A stretch of 7,931 nucleotides of DNA from Euzebyaceae bacterium (lineage in GTDB: Bacteria; Actinomycetota; Nitriliruptoria; Euzebyales; Egibacteraceae): the NCBI GenBank assembly GCA_013696915.1, contig JACCXR010000057.1:1-7931 (forward strand), read 5' to 3'. This document shows, in pieces, positions 1-5,190 of this stretch (position 1 is the stretch's first letter; each line of letters begins with the position of its first letter). Below the pieces are notes generated by a model. The model was not told where the DNA came from, did no database searches, and saw only the letters and a program-made list of their open reading frames with translations. The position numbers were made by a program, and so were the translations under genes.

Positions 1-330
1 CCCCGCCGGCGGGGCGAGGCCGGGGAACTCGGGGTCGGGCGGCGAGACGCGGGCGATCTCCAGCGCCCGGTCGACGGTGTCCGCGACCGTCGCGGGGTCG
101 TCGGTGTGCGCGCCCGCGACGCCCACCCTCCCGTCGCCTGTGACGACCCGGACGCCGACGCTCAGGTCCGCCGTGGCGACGTTCTGATGGATCTGGGAGT
201 TCGCGAAGCGGGTCAGGCCGCCCGCGGCGTGCTGGACGACGACCTCGACGCCGGCCGCCGACCGCCCCGCCCGCTCGAGCGCCGCGTCGGCGAGCCGCTC
301 GATCGCCTCCCTGCCCACCGGGGCCGTCAC
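1..330 (-). CDS. tldE: TldE/PmbA-like metalloprotease subunit, N-terminal part (3' end outside window)
   Basis: Reading leftwards from a GTG at 330 gives 110 residues without a stop before the window ends. The segment LTRFANSQIHQN at residues 39-50 is typical of the TldD/PmbA (TldE) N-terminal domain, as is the following stretch of alternating beta-strand residues (LSVGVRVV). In this family TldE is the non-catalytic partner of TldD. The heterodimer unfolds and cleaves peptides in the cytoplasm, for example in microcin B17 maturation and CcdA turnover in E. coli. The GTG overlaps the tldD stop in the arrangement GTGA (327-330), which implies translational coupling and equimolar synthesis. A weak GGTGGG lies about 6 bases upstream of the start. 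The C-terminal domain is not visible, so absence of the HExxxH motif cannot be checked here. The assignment rests on the family-like N-terminus plus the position directly after tldD. Confidence 0.85.
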   Translation of the reverse strand, partial: MTAPVGREAIERLADAALERAGRSAAGVEVVVQHAAGGLTRFANSQIHQNVATADLSVGVRVVTGDGRVGVAGAHTDDPATVADTVDRALEIARVSPPDPEFPGLAPPAG

Positions 331-1805
331 CGCACGCCCACCGTGACGTCGCGGAAGCGCGCGGGGGCGGCGCCGTGGGCGACCCGGGCGACCTGGGACG
401 GCTGCCCCTTCCCGCAGTTCGGCGTGCCGTACACCCGCCAGGCCTGCGGACCCGAGATGGCGTCGCAGGCGCCCCAGAACTCGGTCGTCCGCCCGGCGTA
501 GGTCGGGTTGCGGTAGAGCTTGCCCAGGCGGCCGCCGCGGATCTCGTAGGCCGCCTCGCAGCCGAACTGGAAGTTGACGCGTTTGTCGTCGATCGACCAC
601 GACCGGTTCGTCGTCAGGAAGAAGCCGCGACCGGTGTCGTCGAGGAGCTGCTCCAGGGAGCCCTCGCCGGGCTCGAGGTGGATGTTCGTCATCCGGATGA
701 GCGGGATGCTCGCCCACGAGTCCGCCCGCATCGTGCCGTTGCTGGTGGCGTCCGCGCCGACGCGCGGGGCGGTCTCCCGGCTGGTCAGCAGACTCTGGAG
801 CACCCCGCCGACGACCAGCGGCGTGCGTCCCGCCGGCACCCCCTCGTCGTCGAAGCCGTACGTCCCCAACGCCTTCGGGGTGGTTGTGTCGAGCGTGAGG
901 TTCACCAGCGGCGACCCGTAGCGGAGGCGGCCGAGGTCGTCCAGCCCCACGAACGACGTGCCCGCGTAGGCGGCCTCCCAGCCGAGGATCCGGTCGAGCT
1001 CCAATGCGTGCCCGACGCTCTCGTGGACCTGGAGGGCCAACTGGTTGCCGTCGATGACCACGGTGTCGCGGCCGGCGGGCAGGTCGGGGGCCGACAGCAG
1101 GGCGACGGCCTCCTCGGCGTGCCGCGGAGCCTGCCCGGCCAGGTCCAGCGCGGCGACGTCCTCCCATCCGCCGGAGCCGCAGTAGCCGCGGAAGGAGTTC
1201 GGGAACGAGCGGACCTGGACCTCGCGCTCGCCGACGGCGATGCACTCGACGCCGCCGGCGACCTGGAGGACGGTCTGGTGCAGGTCGGCCCCCTCGCTGG
1301 ACACCAGTGTCGTCGTCGTGCGCCACGCGTCCGCCGAGGCCTTCGCGAACGTGAGCCCGGTGACCTGCCGCGCGGCTGCGGTGGCGGCGAGCAGCATCTC
1401 GAGCTTCTCGGGGAGCGGCACGTCAAACGGGTCGCGCTCGTGCGGGGTGGCCCAGGTGCCGCGCGCGGCCTCGACGGGTGCCAGCCGGACCGGCCGGCGC
1501 TGCGCGGTCGCGCTGGCCTCGGCGACCTGCACCGCCAGCCGCGCCGTCGCGAGGACCTCCTGCCGCGCCAGGCGGGCGGTCGCGGCGAACCCCCACGAGC
1601 CGCCGACGAGCACGCGGATCCCGACGCCCCTGCTCGTCTGGCGTGCGACGCCCTCCACCCGCTGGTCCTGCACCGACAGCGACTCGTGCTCCGCGACGAC
1701 GCCGCGCACGTCGGCGTACGACGCTCCGGCGGCCACCGCCTCGTCGAGGGCGAGTTCGGCGATCTCGTGCACGCGAGCCTCCAGCTCCGAGGTGGGCGGG
1801 GCCAA
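327..1805 (-). CDS. tldD: TldD-type zinc metalloprotease
   Basis: This 492-residue protein is close to the usual TldD length of about 450-500. The zinc/catalytic motif HESVGH is at residues 261-266 (HExxxH: H261, E262, H266). The C-terminal GTPNCGKGQPSQ contains C464, matching the cysteine that serves as third zinc ligand in E. coli TldD. The N-terminal domain (about 15-230) carries the family pattern GASYADVR followed by GVGIRVLVGGSWGF. With TldE it forms a cytoplasmic protease with a narrow access channel that degrades unfolded peptides. All key residues are present, so it should be active. The start is uncertain. The listed TTG at 1805 has no good Shine-Dalgarno sequence. A GTG at 1772 (residue 12) has GGAGG five bases upstream and still leaves the whole domain intact. 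It is the first gene of a tldD-tldE pair and is divergent from the acyl-CoA dehydrogenase gene. Confidence 0.95.
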   Translation of the reverse strand: MAPPTSELEARVHEIAELALDEAVAAGASYADVRGVVAEHESLSVQDQRVEGVARQTSRGVGIRVLVGGSWGFAATARLARQEVLATARLAVQVAEASATAQRRPVRLAPVEAARGTWATPHERDPFDVPLPEKLEMLLAATAAARQVTGLTFAKASADAWRTTTTLVSSEGADLHQTVLQVAGGVECIAVGEREVQVRSFPNSFRGYCGSGGWEDVAALDLAGQAPRHAEEAVALLSAPDLPAGRDTVVIDGNQLALQVHESVGHALELDRILGWEAAYAGTSFVGLDDLGRLRYGSPLVNLTLDTTTPKALGTYGFDDEGVPAGRTPLVVGGVLQSLLTSRETAPRVGADATSNGTMRADSWASIPLIRMTNIHLEPGEGSLEQLLDDTGRGFFLTTNRSWSIDDKRVNFQFGCEAAYEIRGGRLGKLYRNPTYAGRTTEFWGACDAISGPQAWRVYGTPNCGKGQPSQVARVAHGAAPARFRDVTVGVR

Positions 1806-1812
1806 GACTATC
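1770..1812 (-). promoter_or_regulatory. Possible tldD -10 element and alternative start signals
   Basis: On the minus strand GATAGT (1812-1807) resembles a -10 box. A transcript from it would begin near 1800, inside the TTG-initiated reading frame. GGAGG at 1782-1778 then stands five bases before GTG 1772-1770. The three elements form a consistent set favouring GTG 1772 as the true tldD start. No convincing -35 is visible, so this remains a suggestion. Confidence 0.35.
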
Positions 1813-1863
1813 CGCGGCCCGCGACACGCTCGGGGGCGCCCGGAGGGCCACGGCCGGCGCTGG

Positions 1864-1893
1864 CCCGGCCGCGGTCCCGGCCGCGGTCCCGGC
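1864..1893. repeat. 12-base tandem repeat in the tldD/acd divergent region
   Basis: CCCGGCCGCGGT occurs at 1864-1875 and again at 1876-1887 without change, followed by a half copy CCCGGC (1888-1893). Each unit contains the palindrome CCGCGG. The array ends one base before the TAGGAT box of the dehydrogenase promoter, so it occupies the -35 region. It could be a binding site or simply slippage in GC-rich DNA. Confidence 0.7.
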
Positions 1894-1894
1894 G

Positions 1895-1925
1895 TAGGAT
1901 CTCCCCGCCGCCGTCACCAGGAGAG
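1895..1925 (+). promoter_or_regulatory. Promoter -10 and ribosome binding site of the acyl-CoA dehydrogenase gene
   Basis: TAGGAT at 1895-1900 fits the actinobacterial TAnnnT -10 pattern. AGGAGAG at 1919-1925 is a strong Shine-Dalgarno sequence, seven bases before GTG 1933. A start of transcription near 1907 would give a leader of about 26 bases. No recognisable -35 is present, because that position is taken by the 12-base tandem repeat. Confidence 0.55.
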
Positions 1926-1932
1926 CCCCGCC

Positions 1933-3072
1933 GTGGACTTCGACCTCACCGAGGAGCAGGCCCAGATCCGCCAGCTCGCGCGCGACTTCTGCGACGCCGA
2001 GGTCGCGCCCGGGGCGCGGGAGCTTGACCGGACCGAGGCCTTCCCCGACGAGCTCCTGCCGCGGCTGTTCGAGATCGGCTTCCTCGGTGCTCCGGTCCCG
2101 GAGACCTACGGCGGGATGGGGGTCGACTACCTCTCCTACGGGCTGATCGTCGAGGAGCTCGGCCGCACCGACGCGTCAATCCGGTCGATGGTCAGCGTGA
2201 ACGTCGGGCTGGTCGCGACGGCGCTGCTCAACTGGGGCACCGAGGAGCAGCGCCGGGAGTGGCTGCCGCGCCTGGCCACCGAGGGGCTGGGCGCGTTCGG
2301 GCTCACCGAACCGGGCGCCGGCTCGGACCCGTCGTCGATGACGACCGGCGCCAGCCGCGACGGCGACGACTGGATTCTCAACGGGTCGAAGATCTGGATC
2401 ACCAACGGGGCCCGCGGCATCCTCACGATCGTCTTCGCCAGAGCCGGGGACGAGGGCATCACCGCCTTCCTCGTCCCCCAGGACAGTCCCGGGTACGACG
2501 GGCACTCCATCCACGGCAAGCTCGGCCTGCGGGCCGGTGACACCGCCGAGGTCGTCCTGCGCGACGTGCGGGTGCCGGACCACTACCGCCTCGGGGAGGT
2601 GGGGCAGGGGCTGAAGATCGCGCTCAACGCGCTCGACTCCGGCCGCTTCTCCCTCGCCGCCGGGGCCACGGGCATCTCGCAGGCGTGCCTCGACGCCGCC
2701 GTGCGGTATGCCGACGAGCGCATCCAGTTCGGCAGGAAGATCAGCTCGTTCCAGCTGGTGCAGCAGCTCATCGCCGAGATCTACCTCGACCTGGAGCCGT
2801 CGCGAGCGCTCTACTGGAAGGTCGCCTGGAAGCACATGAAGGGCGAGCGCCACACGGTCGAGTCGAGCGTGGCCAAGACCTTCTGCTCGGAGGCCGCCGT
2901 GCGCAACGCCGACCGGGCCGTCCAGGTCCACGGCGGGTACGGCTACTCCGACGAGTACCCGGTCGGCCGGTACCTGCGGGACGCCCGCGTCACGACCCTG
3001 TACGAGGGCACCAGCCAGATCCAGCGCCTGCTGCTCGGCAGGCACCTGACCGGCGAGAACGCCTTCACCTGA
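1933..3072 (+). CDS. Acyl-CoA dehydrogenase (FAD-dependent)
   Basis: The 379-residue product has the normal length and full layout of the family: N-terminal helical domain (about 5-115), central beta domain (about 120-215) and C-terminal helical domain (about 228-379). Signature 1 appears as LTEPGAGSD (124-132). The C-terminal flavin-binding signature begins QVHGGYGYSDEYPVGRYLRD (331-350). YEGTSQIQ places the likely catalytic base at E358. The enzyme removes the alpha and beta hydrogens of an acyl-CoA and passes electrons through FAD to electron-transfer flavoprotein, in fatty-acid or branched-chain amino-acid breakdown. The substrate cannot be told from sequence; the segment KLGLRAGDTAEV (196-207) and E358 at the YEGT position are those of the short/branched-chain group. 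The start GTG 1933 is fixed by AGGAGAG seven bases upstream. No beta-oxidation partner is in the window, and it ends 55 bases before the PHP gene. Confidence 0.95.
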   Translation: MDFDLTEEQAQIRQLARDFCDAEVAPGARELDRTEAFPDELLPRLFEIGFLGAPVPETYGGMGVDYLSYGLIVEELGRTDASIRSMVSVNVGLVATALLNWGTEEQRREWLPRLATEGLGAFGLTEPGAGSDPSSMTTGASRDGDDWILNGSKIWITNGARGILTIVFARAGDEGITAFLVPQDSPGYDGHSIHGKLGLRAGDTAEVVLRDVRVPDHYRLGEVGQGLKIALNALDSGRFSLAAGATGISQACLDAAVRYADERIQFGRKISSFQLVQQLIAEIYLDLEPSRALYWKVAWKHMKGERHTVESSVAKTFCSEAAVRNADRAVQVHGGYGYSDEYPVGRYLRDARVTTLYEGTSQIQRLLLGRHLTGENAFT

Positions 3073-3114
3073 CCGGCACCGGGGACCCTGCACCCCGTCC
3101 GGGCGGGACCGCGG

Positions 3115-3130
3115 TAGCGTTGCGCGCGTG
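3115..3130 (+). promoter_or_regulatory. Leaderless-type promoter of the PHP gene
   Basis: TAGCGT (3115-3120) stands seven bases before the GTG at 3128, with no Shine-Dalgarno sequence between. This is the spacing expected if transcription begins at the start codon itself, which is common in actinobacteria. No good -35 is visible. Confidence 0.5.
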
Positions 3131-3970
3131 AGCTTCGACCTGCACACGCACACGGTGTTCTCCGACGGCACGACGTCGCCGGAGGACAACGCGGCGATGG
3201 CCGCCTCGGCGGGTCTGGCGGGGCTCGCGGCGACCGATCACGACACCACGGCCGGGTGGGAGCGGGCCGCCGAGGCCTGTGAGCGGCACGACATCGAACT
3301 GGTCCCCGGGCTCTAGCTGTCCACCGAGCTCGGGGATCGCGGGGTGCACCTCCTCGCGTACTGGGTCGACGGCGACGATCCCGCGATGACCGCCGAGCTC
3401 GAGCGCCTCCGCGGGGAGCGTGCGCGGCGGGCGGCCGCGATGGTGGCCAAGCTTCAGGCGCTCGGGATCGACGTCGCCCTCGACCGCGTCCACGCGCTCG
3501 CGGGCACCGCCCCGCTCGGGCGTCCGCACGTCGCCGCCGCGCTCGTCGAGGCGGGCGCGGTGGCCGACCATGCCACCGCCTTCGACCTGTGGCTCGCCGA
3601 CGGCGGGCCGGCCTACGAGCCGAAGGCTGCGCTGTCGCCCGAGGCCGGGGTGCGGCTCATCGTGCGGGCCGGCGGCGTCGCTGTGCTCGCGCACCCGGGC
3701 CTGGCCACGCGCGAGGCGGGCACGGACCTGGCGCTCCTCGACCGCCTCGTCGTGGAGGGTCTGGCCGGGATCGAGTCCGACCATGTGGGCCACGACGAGG
3801 TCGTCGCCGCCTACTGGCGCCGGGCGGCGGACGAGCGGGGGCTGCTGTCGACTGGCGGCAGCGACTTCCACGGCGGGCGCAAGGACTCGGAGATCGGTGC
3901 GCGGACGACTCCCCGGGAGGTCGTCGACGCGCTCCACGCACGGCGGCGACAGGAGGTCGGCTCGTGGTAG
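3128..3970 (+). pseudogene. PHP-domain phosphoesterase (TrpH/RNase AM-like) with in-frame amber stop
   Basis: The frame from GTG 3128 to TAG 3968 spans 280 codons, the usual size for a TrpH/YciV-type PHP protein. It is broken by one TAG at 3314-3316 (codon 63). Before the stop are the metal-binding motifs HTH (residues 6-8) with FSDGT, and TDHD (36-39). After it, in the same frame and without any other fault, come LSTELGDRGVHLLAYWVD, GRPHVA, AHPG and GSDFHG, which supply the remaining expected ligands. Relatives read PG-x-E-(L/I)-ST at the break, so TAG most likely replaces GAG for the motif glutamate. Members hydrolyse phosphoesters in the cytoplasm, including 3',5'-bisphosphates and, in E. 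coli RNase AM, short RNA 5' ends. The gene is either freshly inactivated, read through, or mis-sequenced. It overlaps the next gene by seven bases. Confidence 0.85.
3951..3957 (+). promoter_or_regulatory. Ribosome binding site that sets the start of the FHA-LuxR gene
   Basis: AGGAGGT is a near-perfect anti-16S match. Its AGGAGG core lies seven bases before GTG 3964 and inside the last codons of the PHP gene. It favours that GTG over the ATG at 4000, which has no such sequence in front of it. Confidence 0.85.
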
Positions 3971-4548
3971 GCCCGGCAAAGCGTCTCACACCGCTGCCGA
4001 TGTTCGTCGTCACCAGCGACGGGCCCCTCCGCGGCATCGTCCTGGTCGTCGACTCCGACGAGCAGATCCTCGGGCGACGGGAGGGCAGCGACCTCAAGCT
4101 GGCCGATCCCCACGTCAGCCGCACCCACGCCGCCGTGCGCAGGACCGCCGGCGCGGTGCTGCTGGAAGACCTCGGCTCGACCGGCGGGACGTTCATCAAC
4201 GGTGATCAGGTCGCGGGTGCGACCGCGCTGCGGCACGGGGACACCGTCCGCTTCGGCACCGTCGAGACCCGGTTCGAGGACCGCAGCGCCCAGATGGAGG
4301 GCGACGACAAGACCGAGATGATCGAGCTCGCGCCCGTCGTGGCCAGGCCGGTCCTCTCGCCGCGGCAGCAGGAAGTGCTCATGTACCTGAAGGACGGGCT
4401 CACGAACCCCGAGATCGCGGTGCGGCTCGGCGTTACCGAGCGGACCGTGAAGGCGCACTGCCAGGAGGTCTTCGACCGGTTGGGCGCTCGCAACCGCACC
4501 GCCGCGGTCGCCGTGGCGATGCGGATGGGGATCGTCGGCGACGACTGA
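3964..4548 (+). CDS. FHA domain-LuxR helix-turn-helix fusion regulator
   Basis: The 194-residue product joins two domains. Residues about 13-104 form a forkhead-associated fold: ILGRREGSDLKL (R38), VSRTHA (S52, H55) and GSTGGTFING (71-80). These are the residues that bind phosphothreonine, except that the usual N of STNGT is G here. After an acidic linker (GDDKTEMIE, 113-121) comes a LuxR/NarL DNA-binding domain (about 130-190) with LTNPEIAVRLGVTERTVKAH. There is no receiver or sensor domain. The layout suggests a transcription factor controlled by threonine phosphorylation, through a partner protein or its own linker (T117), by Ser/Thr kinases. The target genes are unknown. The start overlaps the PHP stop by seven bases, so the two genes are cotranscribed and probably translationally coupled. 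The amber codon upstream could therefore lower its expression. Confidence 0.9.
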   Translation: MVGPAKRLTPLPMFVVTSDGPLRGIVLVVDSDEQILGRREGSDLKLADPHVSRTHAAVRRTAGAVLLEDLGSTGGTFINGDQVAGATALRHGDTVRFGTVETRFEDRSAQMEGDDKTEMIELAPVVARPVLSPRQQEVLMYLKDGLTNPEIAVRLGVTERTVKAHCQEVFDRLGARNRTAAVAVAMRMGIVGDD

Positions 4549-4570
4549 GTCAGCCGGCCCGCGGAGCGGC

Positions 4571-4576
4571 TAGGCT
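4571..4576 (+). promoter_or_regulatory. -10 element for the structured RNA at 4583-4816
   Basis: TAGGCT fits the TAnnnT pattern seen before other genes here and lies 14 bases before the long closing helix. Transcription would begin near 4583, just outside the helix. The -35 region (around 4547-4552, GAGTCA) is a weak match and overlaps the end of the FHA-LuxR gene. Confidence 0.45.
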
Positions 4577-4582
4577 GGAGCG

Positions 4583-4816
4583 CAGACGATCGGGCCGTTG
4601 AGGCCCCGTCCTCCACACAACCGCTCGGAGGCTTCGACACACAGCCAGTGGGTCTCGCACCTGCCCCTCACCCCAGGCTTCGCGCCGACCGGGTGTCGGG
4701 CACGGGGACCCCGTACTGGATGCCCCTGGTCGGCGTTGTTCGGCCGGCCAAGCTCCGGAGTGGATGAAACCGCTCTGAGACGGGCTGTACCGGAGGGCGG
4801 GACCTCAGCGGCCCGT
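4583..4816 (+). ncRNA. Putative structured non-coding RNA, 6S-like rod
   Basis: No plausible protein is encoded here. Bases 4591-4614 pair with 4792-4815 in an uninterrupted register (i+j=9406): 21 Watson-Crick pairs, 2 G-U pairs (4598-4808, 4609-4797) and one C-A mismatch (4604-4802). Inside, a second helix pairs 4621-4634 with 4750-4763, with single-base bulges at 4631 and 4757. Between the two helices is an asymmetric bubble, 6 nt on the 5' side (ACACAA) and 28 nt on the 3' side. A small hairpin can form in the 3' part (4770-4783). A distal hairpin 4683-4690/4728-4735 has eight perfect pairs. Wobble pairs favour the plus strand: the minus-strand RNA would turn three G-U pairs into A-C mismatches and gain only one. 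Closing stem, central bubble and distal stem-loops are the layout of 6S RNA, which binds housekeeping RNA polymerase. The length, about 230 nt, is a little above the usual 180-200. No U-tract terminator is visible. The structure is well supported, the 6S identity only weakly. Confidence 0.55.
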
Positions 4817-4830
4817 TGCGTGGGGCTGGC

Positions 4831-5088
4831 TCAGTTCCCCGCAGGGTCGCTGGGAAGCAGTCTGAGCGAAGGGACGCCGCCCTGGTCGGCTTCGAAGTCC
4901 GTGGCCAGGGCGAGCACCGAGGCGCGGAAGGACTTCACGCGCTGCGCCACCTCGGCGACGCTCTCGCTGACGACGTGCTTCGTGCCGTCCACCAGCGTGA
5001 CGACGGTGTCGGGCGTGGCCTCGGCGCGTTCGATGAGGTCGCTGTTGAGCGCGAAGGCCTGTCCGGAGAGGCGGGTGAGCATGATCAC
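4831..5088 (-). CDS. flbD: FlbD family flagellar protein
   Basis: The 85-residue protein begins MIMLTRLSGQAFALNSDLIE and continues TPDTVVTLVDGTKHVVSESV. These are the hallmarks of the short FlbD family found in flagellar operons of Firmicutes and Actinomycetota (unrelated to the Caulobacter response regulator of the same name). The fold is one small domain over residues 1-52. The rest (53-85) is a variable tail. Its molecular role is not established; it is usually coded beside motor and hook genes. The start GTG 5088 gives the family-typical MIxLTRL, and AAGGA (5100-5096) stands seven bases ahead. It lies 102 bases after the sigma gene on the same strand and has its own possible FliA-type promoter. 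Its 3' end faces the structured RNA gene. Confidence 0.9.
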   Translation of the reverse strand: MIMLTRLSGQAFALNSDLIERAEATPDTVVTLVDGTKHVVSESVAEVAQRVKSFRASVLALATDFEADQGGVPSLRLLPSDPAGN

Positions 5089-5110
5089 GTCGGCGTCCTT
5101 GTTCCTTCTT

Positions 5111-5128
5111 CCGGCCGTCCGCGGCCGG
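5111..5128. other. Perfect hairpin in the flbD leader
   Basis: CCGGCCG (5111-5117), loop TCCG, and CGGCCGG (5122-5128) form a seven-pair GC stem. Read on the minus strand it ends about 10 bases before the flbD Shine-Dalgarno sequence, and no U-tract follows it. Next to it, 5128-5138 reads GTAGC-C-GCTAC, an 11-base palindrome. It may shape the leader mRNA or bind a protein. It does not look like a standard terminator. Confidence 0.5.
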
Positions 5129-5137
5129 TAGCCGCTA

Positions 5138-5163
5138 CTCGGCAGCTGGCGGGAGAGGTTGAG
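5138..5163 (-). promoter_or_regulatory. Candidate FliA-type promoter for flbD
   Basis: Read on the minus strand, CTCA (5163-5160) is followed after 16 bases by GCCGAG (5143-5138). FliA/WhiG-family sigma factors use -10 elements of the form GCCGA(T/A)A. From memory, the flagellated actinomycete Actinoplanes uses CTCA-N15-17-GCCGAA, which this matches at nine of ten positions. Transcription would start near 5131 and give a leader of about 43 bases. This makes flbD a likely target of the neighbouring sigma factor. Confidence 0.5.
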
Positions 5164-5190
5164 TCAAACGACCACCCTGCGTCTGCGGCC

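Noticed and set aside
1240..1932. Upstream extension of the acyl-CoA dehydrogenase frame
   Set aside because: The frame is open, but the added part lacks family features and overlaps tldD; AGGAGAG before GTG 1933 fixes the start.
375..2027. Long plus-strand frame opposite tldD
   Set aside because: It is the low-complexity complement of tldD, whose HExxxH and CGKGQ motifs prove the minus strand. High GC leaves complementary frames open.
2176..3189. Minus-strand frame across the acyl-CoA dehydrogenase
   Set aside because: It is Arg/Gly/Val-rich without any motif, and the plus strand carries complete acyl-CoA dehydrogenase signatures.
3344..3970. Separate gene beginning at GTG 3344 inside the PHP frame
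   Set aside because: The protein would lack the HxH and TDHD metal motifs and there is no ribosome site; it is the second part of the interrupted PHP gene.
4583..4816. RNase P RNA, tmRNA or SRP RNA
   Set aside because: No GAGGAAAGTCC core, no tRNA-like CCA end with T-arm, and no SRP GGAAG/GCAGC apical motif; the length is also wrong for RNase P and tmRNA.
5111..5128. Rho-independent terminator between fliA and flbD
   Set aside because: The hairpin is strong, but the minus strand continues AAGAAGGAAC with no U-tract, and the plus strand has no gene upstream that needs it.
4598..5131. Plus-strand frame over the structured RNA and opposite flbD
   Set aside because: It has no ribosome site or domain, and it covers both halves of the RNA helix and the complement of a clear FlbD protein.
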